Assembly (NCBI GenBank): GCA_900313125.1
Contig: OMPZ01000171.1
Span: 1-6,540 of the forward strand
Direction of reading: 5' to 3'
DNA from: an uncultured Eubacteriales bacterium
GTDB lineage: Bacteria > Bacillota > Clostridia > Oscillospirales > Acutalibacteraceae
DNA: 6,540 bases
The notes under the pieces are model-generated. The model saw nothing but the letters and a program-made list of their open reading frames with translations. It searched no databases and was not told the origin of the DNA. Both the position numbers and the translations under genes were made by a program. Shown piece after piece: positions 1 to 6,234 of this stretch. How positions within the stretch are numbered: position 1 is the first letter of the stretch; each line of letters opens with the position of its first letter.

Positions 1-362
1 AGACCGATGTTCGGTATTATCGACCACAGCACCGTGCTGTCGATCGAACGCTCGATATCGTATGTCATCTTGCTGTCGGCGTCGACATATTCCTTAACGT
101 CGTCAAGGAAACGCTGCGGATACGCAAGCGAGTACGTTACCTCGCTGCCGTCCTTCAGCTTTATCTTGAGCAGACCGCTTTCTGCCTTGAGCTCGAAGTG
201 TTCGACCTGACTCTCGCTGAAGTAACCGATGATCTCGGAATATTCATGCTCCTCCTTCGGAGTCTGCCATGCGATGAACGCCGCAAGCAGCAGGATAAGG
301 ATCGGGAAAACTATCCACAGAACAAGACTTTTCCAGTTTTTAGAAATGTTTTTGTTATCCAA
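1..362 (-). CDS. ftsH: FtsH ATP-dependent membrane zinc metalloprotease, N-terminal part (partial)
   Basis: About 120 N-terminal residues are visible; the AAA+ and zinc-protease domains lie off the left edge, so the call rests on topology and context. A short basic start (DNKNISKNWK) is followed by a membrane segment at residues 11-31, a small extracytoplasmic domain at about 35-108 with motifs such as EYSEIIGYF and VEHFELK, and the beginning of a second membrane segment (STVLWSIIPNIG). This is the FtsH N-terminal layout. In the family, FtsH degrades membrane and regulatory proteins in an ATP-driven hexamer. It follows hpt by about 41 bases, and tilS-hpt-ftsH is a conserved Firmicutes order. 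There is no ATG: the frame opens after a stop at 384-386 and offers GTG at 374 or TTG at 362. TTG is preferred because AGAGGAG (380-374) then lies 11 bases upstream, whereas it would overlap the GTG. The start is uncertain by four codons. Confidence 0.86.
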   Translation of the reverse strand, partial: MDNKNISKNWKSLVLWIVFPILILLLAAFIAWQTPKEEHEYSEIIGYFSESQVEHFELKAESGLLKIKLKDGSEVTYSLAYPQRFLDDVKEYVDADSKMTYDIERSIDSTVLWSIIPNIG

Positions 363-373
363 AAAAACACTCA

Positions 374-380
374 CTCCTCT
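374..380 (-). promoter_or_regulatory. Ribosome binding site of ftsH (decides a non-ATG start)
   Basis: The minus strand reads AGAGGAG at 380-374. Its last three bases begin the in-frame GTG candidate, leaving no spacer for that codon. The in-frame TTG at 362 has an 11-base spacer, long but usable. This favours TTG. Confidence 0.55.
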
Positions 381-403
381 ACTTTATGTATATATGAACG
401 CTG

Positions 404-943
404 TCATTCGTTTATGTATTTGGGATCGAGTATGCCGACACACGGGATATTCCTGTATTTTTCGTCGTAGTCGAGACCGTAGCCTATCACAAATTCGTCG
501 GGTATCTCAATACCGAGGTAATCGATCTGAACCTCTTTTAAGCGCCTTGCGGGCTTGCTTAAAAACGAGCAGAGCTTGAGCGACGCAGGCTCTCTCTTTT
601 TCAGTATATCGAGTACCGCGCTGAGCGTCACGCCGCTGTCGATTATGTCCTCGACGATTATCACGTTTTTGCCCTTTATGTCGTCGCCAATGTCCTTTTT
701 GATATTTACCTCGCCGCTTGTGAACGTCTTTCCGCCGTAGCTCGATACGATCATAAAATCAACGCTGCACGGCACGGTGATCTTTCTCATAAGATCGCCC
801 ATGAACACAAAGCTGCCCTTCAGAAGTCCGACAAGGATTATCTCCTTGCCCGCATAATCTCTGTTGATCTCATCTGCGAGCCTTGTTACGGTATTGTTGA
901 TCTCTTCCTCGCTTATCAGTACCTTTGATACTGCGTCATTCAT
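404..943 (-). CDS. hpt: Hypoxanthine(-guanine) phosphoribosyltransferase
   Basis: A complete 179-residue protein, the usual length of bacterial Hpt. It transfers the phosphoribosyl group of PRPP to hypoxanthine (and usually guanine), giving IMP or GMP in cytoplasmic purine salvage. The PRPP-binding motif VIIVEDIIDSGVTL lies at residues 94-107 with the acidic pair E98/D99. The pyrophosphate loop LKGS is at 41-44, SSYGG at 67-71, and the C-terminal base-binding stretch GLDYDEKYRNIP at 156-167. The ATG at 943 overlaps the end of tilS by 8 bases (ATGAATGA), preceded by a G-rich ribosome site inside tilS codons. The overlap suggests translational coupling. In some Firmicutes such as Listeria, TilS and Hpt are fused; here they are separate proteins. 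Guanine versus hypoxanthine preference cannot be read from the sequence. Confidence 0.96.
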   Translation of the reverse strand: MNDAVSKVLISEEEINNTVTRLADEINRDYAGKEIILVGLLKGSFVFMGDLMRKITVPCSVDFMIVSSYGGKTFTSGEVNIKKDIGDDIKGKNVIIVEDIIDSGVTLSAVLDILKKREPASLKLCSFLSKPARRLKEVQIDYLGIEIPDEFVIGYGLDYDEKYRNIPCVGILDPKYINE

Positions 944-2333
944 CTTTCTTCCCCCCTGCTGTTACCTCAAAATAGCTGCCGCCGCAAACAGCCGCCTGCT
1001 GCGACACGCCTATTCCCTCTATCCAAAGCACCTCGCTGCCGTTCGCGATAAGCAGACGCGTCTGCCGCTCATGCAATGGCAGCTTCATCTCGGTGAACAG
1101 CTTTTTCACGGTCTTGGTGCAGCCGCGCCCGTATGGCGAGAAAACATCGCCGCTTCGCCTGTTCCGAATTTTGGTGTCAACAGATATTATACCACATGAT
1201 ATCCTGTTAATTAATAATTTTTTGTTAATTTTATTCTTATCTGCCGTATTTACGGCTATTTTATCGGAAATATAATAATGCGCTCCGTTATATTCAATAT
1301 CCATACCGAGCCGCAGAGGTATTTCAAACGGCTCGCTGCCGCTTATCGGTGTATTTACCGATAAATTCGCCGACATATCCGCGAACATCAGCACGCCGTT
1401 TGATATCCGGACAGCTTTGTTTTGTCTGAGCTCTACCGCGCCCCGACCGTCTGCTATCATTTTCACGATAAGGTCGGTGTGCTTTTTTTCAGGTATCACA
1501 CCGAGTATACGCTGCGACTCCTTCTTTATTATATGCGGAAGCAGAGCTTCGTCGCATTCGCGCAGCCTGTCCAACAAAAGTCCGCCGTTCGTAGTGCAGC
1601 GAGCAGTCTCGTTCGCACACAGTCGGTCTATGAGCGCGCAGTCGGACGACACGATAGCCGACAGCCTGTTTATCGCATTCTCGGCTGACGGATTTATCAT
1701 TTTAAGCTGCGGAATTACATTGAGCCGCAGCTTGTTTCTGTTGTATTCGTCGGAAAGGTTCGTACTGTCCGTGATGAAAGGCACGCCGTTTTCAAAGCAG
1801 TACTTCTCCACCTGCGCTCGAGTACAGCCGATAAGCGGACGTATAATGCCGCCGCGCACGGGTGGGATACCGCAAAGCCCGTCGATACCGCAGCCGCGCG
1901 TGAGGTTGAACAGCACGGTCTCGGCGTTGTCGGACGCCGTGTGAGCGGTCGCCGTCACGGTTTGTGGGTCGCCTTCACGCAGCTCGTCAAAAAAGCGGTA
2001 GCGCTCGCGTCTGCCGCACTCCTCAAGTCCTATTTTTTCGGAAGCTGCAAGTGACGCAATATCGAGACTTTTCACAAAAAGCTCTATGCCGAGCTTTTCA
2101 CATTCCTTTCTGACAAAGGCTTCGTCGCGCATCGACTCCTCGCCGCGAAGATTATGATTGAGATGAGCCGCCGCGACGCTTACGCCGAGCCGCTGTTTGT
2201 TTTCCGAAAGAAAATAAAGCAGGCTCATAGAGTCTGCTCCGCCCGACAGCGCGACGATAACGCGTTTTACGCCGTCGAGCATGGAATATTCATTGATCTT
2301 TTCAAAGACCTTTTCACTAAATAAAGAAGGCAT
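936..2333 (-). CDS. tilS: tRNA(Ile)-lysidine synthase
   Basis: A complete 465-residue protein, normal for the long TilS form. It uses ATP and lysine to convert C34 of the CAU-anticodon tRNA-Ile to lysidine, so the tRNA reads AUA and accepts isoleucine; this is normally essential. The PP-loop SGGADS is at residues 30-35, followed by HLNHNLRGEE (57-66), AHTASDNAET (130-139, where many homologues have HHxDDQxET), RPLI (165-168), DSTN (189-192) and RNKLR (199-203). A C-terminal TilS_C-like domain spans about 388-432 (TKIRNRRSGDVFSPYGRG onward). The region encoding about residues 353-384 is strikingly AT-rich and links core to tail. The ATG at 2333 follows the dnaB stop with no gap, with GAGGGAG at 2346-2340 as ribosome site inside dnaB. 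It overlaps hpt by 8 bases. Confidence 0.96.
   Translation of the reverse strand: MPSLFSEKVFEKINEYSMLDGVKRVIVALSGGADSMSLLYFLSENKQRLGVSVAAAHLNHNLRGEESMRDEAFVRKECEKLGIELFVKSLDIASLAASEKIGLEECGRRERYRFFDELREGDPQTVTATAHTASDNAETVLFNLTRGCGIDGLCGIPPVRGGIIRPLIGCTRAQVEKYCFENGVPFITDSTNLSDEYNRNKLRLNVIPQLKMINPSAENAINRLSAIVSSDCALIDRLCANETARCTTNGGLLLDRLRECDEALLPHIIKKESQRILGVIPEKKHTDLIVKMIADGRGAVELRQNKAVRISNGVLMFADMSANLSVNTPISGSEPFEIPLRLGMDIEYNGAHYYISDKIAVNTADKNKINKKLLINRISCGIISVDTKIRNRRSGDVFSPYGRGCTKTVKKLFTEMKLPLHERQTRLLIANGSEVLWIEGIGVSQQAAVCGGSYFEVTAGGKKDE
1186..1214 (-). promoter_or_regulatory. Candidate internal promoter in tilS, directed toward hpt-ftsH
   Basis: The minus strand carries TGG TATAAT (1194-1186), a perfect -10 hexamer with an extended TGn element. 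Seventeen bases upstream is TTAATT (1214-1209), a weak -35 hexamer. It lies in an AT-rich stretch of the tilS C-terminal region and points at hpt and ftsH. The match could be a by-product of AT-rich codons (it encodes part of CGIIS), so this is a motif-based suggestion only. Confidence 0.3.
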
Positions 2334-3692
2334 TTACGTCTCCCTCGCTGTAAAGCGCATGAGCTCGCCCGACCAATGCAGAGCGACCGTGCCCATTTCG
2401 CCGTGACGGTTTTTCGCAACGATACACTCGCCGGAATCTCTGTCCTCTTCCTCGTCGCCGCTGCCCTCGCCCTCGTTGTAGTAGCCCTTTCTGTAAAGGA
2501 AAAGAACAATGTCGGCGTCCTGCTCAATAGAACCGGAATCTCGCATATCGGAAAGCTGCGGACGGTGGTCGGCACGCTTTTCGCTTTCACGCGAGAGCTG
2601 AGACAGCGTTATCACCGGCACATTCAGCTCCTTTGCGAGTATCTTTAGATTTCTTGTTATTTCGGATACCTCCTGCACGCGGTTCTCTATTCGTCTGCCG
2701 CTCTGCAAAAGCTGAAGATAATCTATAAAAACGAGATCGACGCCCTTGAGACGTCTCAGCTTTGCCTTCATGGCGGGCACCGTTATACTCGGTGTGTCGT
2801 CGAGATACAGCTCCGTTTTGGAGAGGATATCTCCGGCGGGGATAAGCCTTCCCCACTCGTCCTCGGACATTTTGCCCGTCTTTATCTTCTGGCTCTCGAT
2901 GGAGGCAAGCGTTGACAGCATACGCGACGAAAGCTGCTCCTTTGACATTTCCAAGGAGAAGAACGCGACTCTTTTCCTGAGCTTTACGGCGGCGTTGCTC
3001 GCTATGTTAAGCGCGAACGCCGTTTTACCCATACCGGGACGCGCGGCAAGCAGGATAAGGTCAGACTTGTTCAGACCCGTGATATAGTTGTCGAGCGTCG
3101 ATATGCCCGTCGATATCGGTCTGAGGTTCTCACTTTCAGCAGAGTTGAGGACGTCAAGTCTGTCGTACGTCTCCTGAATGACCTGCGAAATGTGAACGAG
3201 ACCCTGAATATTTTTCCCCTGGCGGATATCAAATATGCGCTGCTCGGCAACGTCAATGAGCATATCCGCCTTTTGAGAGCCTGCAAGAGACTCCTCTATC
3301 GTTCTGCGCGACGCCTGTATAAGCATTCGCCTGTCGTAAGCGTCGCGGATATTATTTGCGTAATCGGTGATATTCTCAGCCGTTATCGCCGATTTATAAA
3401 GATCGACAACGTACGTTTTTCCTGTCGCTTCGTCAAAATCAGGCTCATGACGAAGCGCTTCCATTACGTTGACGAAATCTATATTTTCATTAGCCGTATA
3501 CTTGTCAAGCATGACCTGATAGATCAGCTTGTGCAGCTTGAGGTAAAAATAATCCGCATGGGGCAAAAGCTCAACTACGCTCGACATACAATCCGAGTCG
3601 AGAATGATCGCACCGAGCAGCGTTTCCTCCGATTCGGGGCTATACGGCAGCTTTACCGATGATAAGATGTCATTTTGATTGTTCTCTGCCAT
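2334..3692 (-). CDS. dnaB: Replicative DNA helicase DnaB (called DnaC in Bacillus)
   Basis: A complete 452-residue protein of the RecA-type hexameric helicase family, which unwinds DNA at the replication fork and engages primase. The N-terminal domain (about 13-115) starts with LPYSPESEETLLGAIILD. After a linker, the ATPase domain begins near residue 190 (RPISTGISTLDNYITGL). Walker A is ARPGMGKT (217-224), SLEMS is at 246-250, Walker B is LVFIDYLQLL (320-329, D324), the sensor-like SQLSRESEKR is at 364-373, then RDSGSIEQDAD (384-394) and KNRHG (427-431), where R429 fits the arginine finger. A short acidic insert (about 407-419) precedes the last strands. The ATG at 3692 has an excellent site, AGGAGGT, five bases upstream. 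It lies 41 bases after rplI, matching the common rplI-dnaB pairing. Chromosomal rather than phage origin is inferred from this context. Confidence 0.97.
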   Translation of the reverse strand: MAENNQNDILSSVKLPYSPESEETLLGAIILDSDCMSSVVELLPHADYFYLKLHKLIYQVMLDKYTANENIDFVNVMEALRHEPDFDEATGKTYVVDLYKSAITAENITDYANNIRDAYDRRMLIQASRRTIEESLAGSQKADMLIDVAEQRIFDIRQGKNIQGLVHISQVIQETYDRLDVLNSAESENLRPISTGISTLDNYITGLNKSDLILLAARPGMGKTAFALNIASNAAVKLRKRVAFFSLEMSKEQLSSRMLSTLASIESQKIKTGKMSEDEWGRLIPAGDILSKTELYLDDTPSITVPAMKAKLRRLKGVDLVFIDYLQLLQSGRRIENRVQEVSEITRNLKILAKELNVPVITLSQLSRESEKRADHRPQLSDMRDSGSIEQDADIVLFLYRKGYYNEGEGSGDEEEDRDSGECIVAKNRHGEMGTVALHWSGELMRFTARET

Positions 3693-3697
3693 GCTTT

Positions 3698-3704
3698 ACC
3701 TCCT
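3698..3704 (-). promoter_or_regulatory. Strong ribosome binding site of dnaB
   Basis: AGGAGGT on the minus strand with a five-base spacer (AAAGC) to the dnaB ATG at 3692. It is the cleanest initiation signal in the window. The whole rplI-dnaB gap (3693-3733) shows no terminator hairpin. Confidence 0.85.
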
Positions 3705-3733
3705 GCAAATTTTGTAAAAACAGCCGTTTCGGA

Positions 3734-4177
3734 TCACTCGCAGACCTGAACGAAGATCTTTGCGGTTATACCGTTGTATAGCTTTACCTCGCTGTCGTAG
3801 GTGCCGTACTGCTTGATCTCGCCTGTGATCGAGATCTTTCTCTTGTCTACAACGATGTTGTAGCGCTGCTTGATCTCGTTTGCGATCTCCTTTGCTGTTA
3901 TCGAACCGAACAGCTTGCCCTCCTTGCCGGACTTCGCGTGGATAACTATCGTCTTTGACTCAAGCTTTTCCTTCGCCTTGTTTGCCTCGGCGATCTGCGT
4001 GTCTATCTTGAACTGCTTTGAATCGGCTGCGTTTTTCAGCTCGTTCATAGCCTGAGCGTTCGCTTCCTTTGCAAGCTTTCTCGGCATAAGGAAATTTCTT
4101 GCGTAGCCGTCGCTCGCATTAACAAGCTCGCCTTTTTTTCCGAGACCCTTTACGTCCTGTAACAATACTACCTTCAC
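3734..4177 (-). CDS. rplI: 50S ribosomal protein L9
   Basis: A complete 147-residue protein, the normal length for L9, which binds 23S rRNA domain V through its N-terminal lobe and reaches out from the large subunit on a long helix. The N-terminal signature runs GLGKKGELVNASDGYARNFL at residues 11-30, followed by MPRKLAKEA. A charged helical connector spans about 40-75. The C-terminal domain has GKLFGSIT (87-94) and DKRKISITGEIKQYGTYDSEV (from 111). The start is GTG at 4177, sharing one base with the gdpP stop (TAGTG), with AGGAGG eight bases upstream inside the last gdpP codons. GdpP-L9-DnaB order is widespread in Firmicutes. The overlap points to coupling, so L9 output may track gdpP translation unless ribosomes also enter directly at this strong site. 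Confidence 0.97.
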   Translation of the reverse strand: MKVVLLQDVKGLGKKGELVNASDGYARNFLMPRKLAKEANAQAMNELKNAADSKQFKIDTQIAEANKAKEKLESKTIVIHAKSGKEGKLFGSITAKEIANEIKQRYNIVVDKRKISITGEIKQYGTYDSEVKLYNGITAKIFVQVCE

Positions 4178-6186
4178 TATATGTTCCTCCTTTTAATAAG
4201 CGACATACTGTCGGCAGCCTGCTCGGCAGCCGAGTCTATCGCTTCTATCAGCTTTTCACGCGCTTCTTCGGACGATACCTTGCCGAGATTCGCGCCTGCC
4301 ATAGTCTGGTGTCCTCCGCCGCCTATGCGCTCCATAATGAGCTGCACGTTAAGATCGCCGAGAGAACGCGCCGAAATGCAGGTGTTCCCGAGCGACTTGT
4401 AAATGACAAAAGACGCCTGAATATCTCTTATACTCAACAGCTCGTCGGCAGCCTGTGCCGCCGTGAGCCTGATGTTTTTCTGTCTGTTCATATCCTCGTC
4501 GGCTATCGCGATCGCGCTGCTGCGGTACGCCTTCGCTTCTGCAACGAGCTTCGCCCTCATTCTGTAGGACACCATCGAATCGGAGAAGAGACGCTTTACT
4601 TCAACGGTATCCGCGCCCTTCTGCTTGAGGAATGCCGCCGCTTCAAACGTGTTCACGCCCGTTCTGAGCACAAAGCTCTTTGTGTCGAGCATGATGCCTG
4701 CAAGCAGAGCCTCCGCTTCGTAGCTGTTGAGCGAATCGGAGTTGATATACTGAACGAGCTGCGTCACCATTTCGCAGGCTGACGACGCAAACGGCTCATG
4801 AAAGAATATGCACGCGTTGTCGATATGGTTGACCATCATTCTGTGGTGGTCGATGACGACGACGTTTTTGCACATTTTGTAAAGCTCCGGATCCTCAACA
4901 AACGTCGGGGAATGCGTATCGACGATAATTAGCATAGTACGATCGCCTACCGTCTTGCGCGCGTCGATTGGATCCATGAAAACGTTCTTGTAGCCGTTAT
5001 CTGTAAGTCTCTTTAAAAACAGCCCCGCAAGCGACGTCTCTTGGTCGATAACGATCTTCACGCTGTGGTCAGCGAACGTCTTTGAGATAACGCTCCACAT
5101 ACCGACCGCCGCGCCTACGGCGTCGAGATCGGAGGTCTGATGCCCCATGATAAGGATATTGTCCGATTCGGCTATCTTTTCCTTGAGCGACTTTGCGATA
5201 ACGCGGGCTTTTATCTTCTCGTGCTTTTCGATGCCCTTCGCCACGCCGCCGAAAAACTCGTAATCATCGCCGCGCTTTATGACAGCCTGATCGCCGCCGC
5301 GTCCGAACGCCATGTCGAGCGCCTGCAGCGACCATTCCTCGCTTTGCATGAGCGAGGACGCGCCCGCGCCGATCCCCGCAGATATCGTTGTCACGAGCGG
5401 TGAGCCGCCTGTGATCTTGATCCTGCGTATCTGATCGAGGAGGCTGAATTTGTTCCCGATCGTATCGGCGAGATTTTTTTCGTTGATGATTATTTTATAT
5501 CTTCCTGCCGAGGTCTTTGCGTATATGCCATTGCAGGAATTTACCCATTTTTTGAGCACCGTCTCCACACGGATAAGCGCAATGTTTACGTCGTCGTCGG
5601 AGCTGTTGCGCTCAAAATCGTCTCTGTTGTCGAGACTAACGGTCACTACCACGGGGCGCGTGTCATTGTAAAGCTGCGCCGTTTTTTTGTATTCGGTATC
5701 GTCGATGTAATAAAACACGATGCCGTCGTCAACATCGGACGCTATGACGGTGTACGCTCTGCCGGCAAGCTCGACATTGATGCCCGAGCCATCGGTCAGC
5801 GTTTCGATATCTATATTATTGATGAACGGGGCGATCGGGTCTCCCGTGCAGTCCTCGCCCTCGGCGAGTCTCTTCCTGAACCTTGTGTTGTACCACAGTA
5901 TATCGCCGTGCTTATCGGCAACAACTACAGGAACGTAGAATTTTTCAAGATAGCTGTGGTTGACGCCCTGCATTCCGTTGACGGCGCCCTTGACGGCGCG
6001 GCGCACATAGCCCTTGTAGCGAAAAGCCATGATGATGAAAAACACCGCCGAAAGCGACGCGAGTATCATATCGAACACAAAAACGTTGTGGTCGTATCTT
6101 TTCGCCGTAAGTCCCAGCGCAACGAGTACGGCTGAGAAAACAAGACAATGCGGCTGTATATAAAAACGTCGTTTCAGATCGCTCAC
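4177..6186 (-). CDS. gdpP: Cyclic-di-AMP phosphodiesterase GdpP (DHH/DHHA1 family, membrane-bound)
   Basis: A complete protein of up to 669 residues, close to Bacillus GdpP/YybT. The family hydrolyses c-di-AMP to pApA, affecting potassium, osmotic and cell-wall homeostasis. Two membrane segments (about 14-29 and 34-54) anchor it. A PAS-like domain follows (about 83-165, FYVPVVVADKHGDILWYN), then a degenerate GGDEF domain (about 195-305, with RGGDQ at 296-300, as is usual in GdpP). The DHH domain holds GHQTSDLD (348-355; H349, D353, D355), VDTH (D423), DHH (446-448) and D501. DHHA1 ends with GGGGH (622-626). All expected metal ligands look intact. It follows rnj by 48 bases and shares one base with rplI. 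The only ATG/GTG/TTG start near the N terminus is GTG at 6186, but GGAGGTGA (6190-6183) overlaps it; CTG at 6177, giving a product beginning MKRRFY, has ideal spacing. Confidence 0.95.
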   Translation of the reverse strand: MSDLKRRFYIQPHCLVFSAVLVALGLTAKRYDHNVFVFDMILASLSAVFFIIMAFRYKGYVRRAVKGAVNGMQGVNHSYLEKFYVPVVVADKHGDILWYNTRFRKRLAEGEDCTGDPIAPFINNIDIETLTDGSGINVELAGRAYTVIASDVDDGIVFYYIDDTEYKKTAQLYNDTRPVVVTVSLDNRDDFERNSSDDDVNIALIRVETVLKKWVNSCNGIYAKTSAGRYKIIINEKNLADTIGNKFSLLDQIRRIKITGGSPLVTTISAGIGAGASSLMQSEEWSLQALDMAFGRGGDQAVIKRGDDYEFFGGVAKGIEKHEKIKARVIAKSLKEKIAESDNILIMGHQTSDLDAVGAAVGMWSVISKTFADHSVKIVIDQETSLAGLFLKRLTDNGYKNVFMDPIDARKTVGDRTMLIIVDTHSPTFVEDPELYKMCKNVVVIDHHRMMVNHIDNACIFFHEPFASSACEMVTQLVQYINSDSLNSYEAEALLAGIMLDTKSFVLRTGVNTFEAAAFLKQKGADTVEVKRLFSDSMVSYRMRAKLVAEAKAYRSSAIAIADEDMNRQKNIRLTAAQAADELLSIRDIQASFVIYKSLGNTCISARSLGDLNVQLIMERIGGGGHQTMAGANLGKVSSEEAREKLIEAIDSAAEQAADSMSLIKRRNI
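4186..4191 (-). promoter_or_regulatory. Ribosome binding site of rplI inside the end of gdpP
   Basis: AGGAGG on the minus strand encodes the two arginines of the GdpP tail (RRNI, then stop). It is spaced eight bases from the GTG start of rplI at 4177. No in-frame ATG nearby competes, so it fixes the GTG start. Confidence 0.82.
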
Positions 6187-6190
6187 CTCC
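6183..6190 (-). promoter_or_regulatory. Shine-Dalgarno of gdpP overlapping its GTG codon
   Basis: The minus strand reads GGAGGTGA, an eight-base match to the canonical anti-Shine-Dalgarno complement. The GTG at 6186-6184 lies within it. The next in-frame plausible codon is CTG at 6177-6175, five bases after the motif. The site therefore argues for a CTG start three codons downstream, or for unusual initiation at the GTG. Confidence 0.6.
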
Positions 6191-6212
6191 GGAACAGTAT
6201 TTTTTGGACTGC

Positions 6213-6228
6213 TGGATATTTGGATATG
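6213..6228. repeat. Two-copy tandem octamer in the rnj-gdpP gap
   Basis: The plus strand reads TGGATATT followed at once by TGGATATG: two eight-base units differing at the last base. It sits in the 48-base gap between the rnj stop and gdpP. The gap has no terminator-like hairpin. No function is evident, and a chance duplication is possible. Confidence 0.4.
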
Positions 6229-6234
6229 CCGTTA

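Noticed and set aside
363..403. Possible promoter or terminator between hpt and ftsH
   Set aside because: TATATA-like bases are present but no -35 at a usable distance, and there is no GC-rich hairpin followed by a U-run; the T-run at 361-367 belongs to the ftsH start region.
1175..1180. Perfect TTGACA on the minus strand just after the candidate tilS promoter
   Set aside because: No -10-like hexamer is found 16-18 bases downstream; the following sequence is GC-rich.
1250..1276. Plus-strand promoter-like pair (TTTACG and TATAAT) antisense to tilS
   Set aside because: The -35 match is weak and lies in the AT-rich island, where such hexamers arise by chance; nothing plus-strand follows it.
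1417..1944. Open plus-strand frame of 175 codons opposite tilS
   Set aside because: It is antisense to an intact gene with all TilS motifs, shows no recognisable domain, and has no operon context.
3192..3662. Open plus-strand frame of 156 codons opposite dnaB
   Set aside because: It lies opposite the conserved DnaB N-terminal domain and its composition mirrors that gene; no independent sign of coding.
4309..4782. Open plus-strand frame of 157 codons opposite gdpP
   Set aside because: It lies opposite the DHH/DHHA1 coding region and is best explained as a by-product of codon bias.
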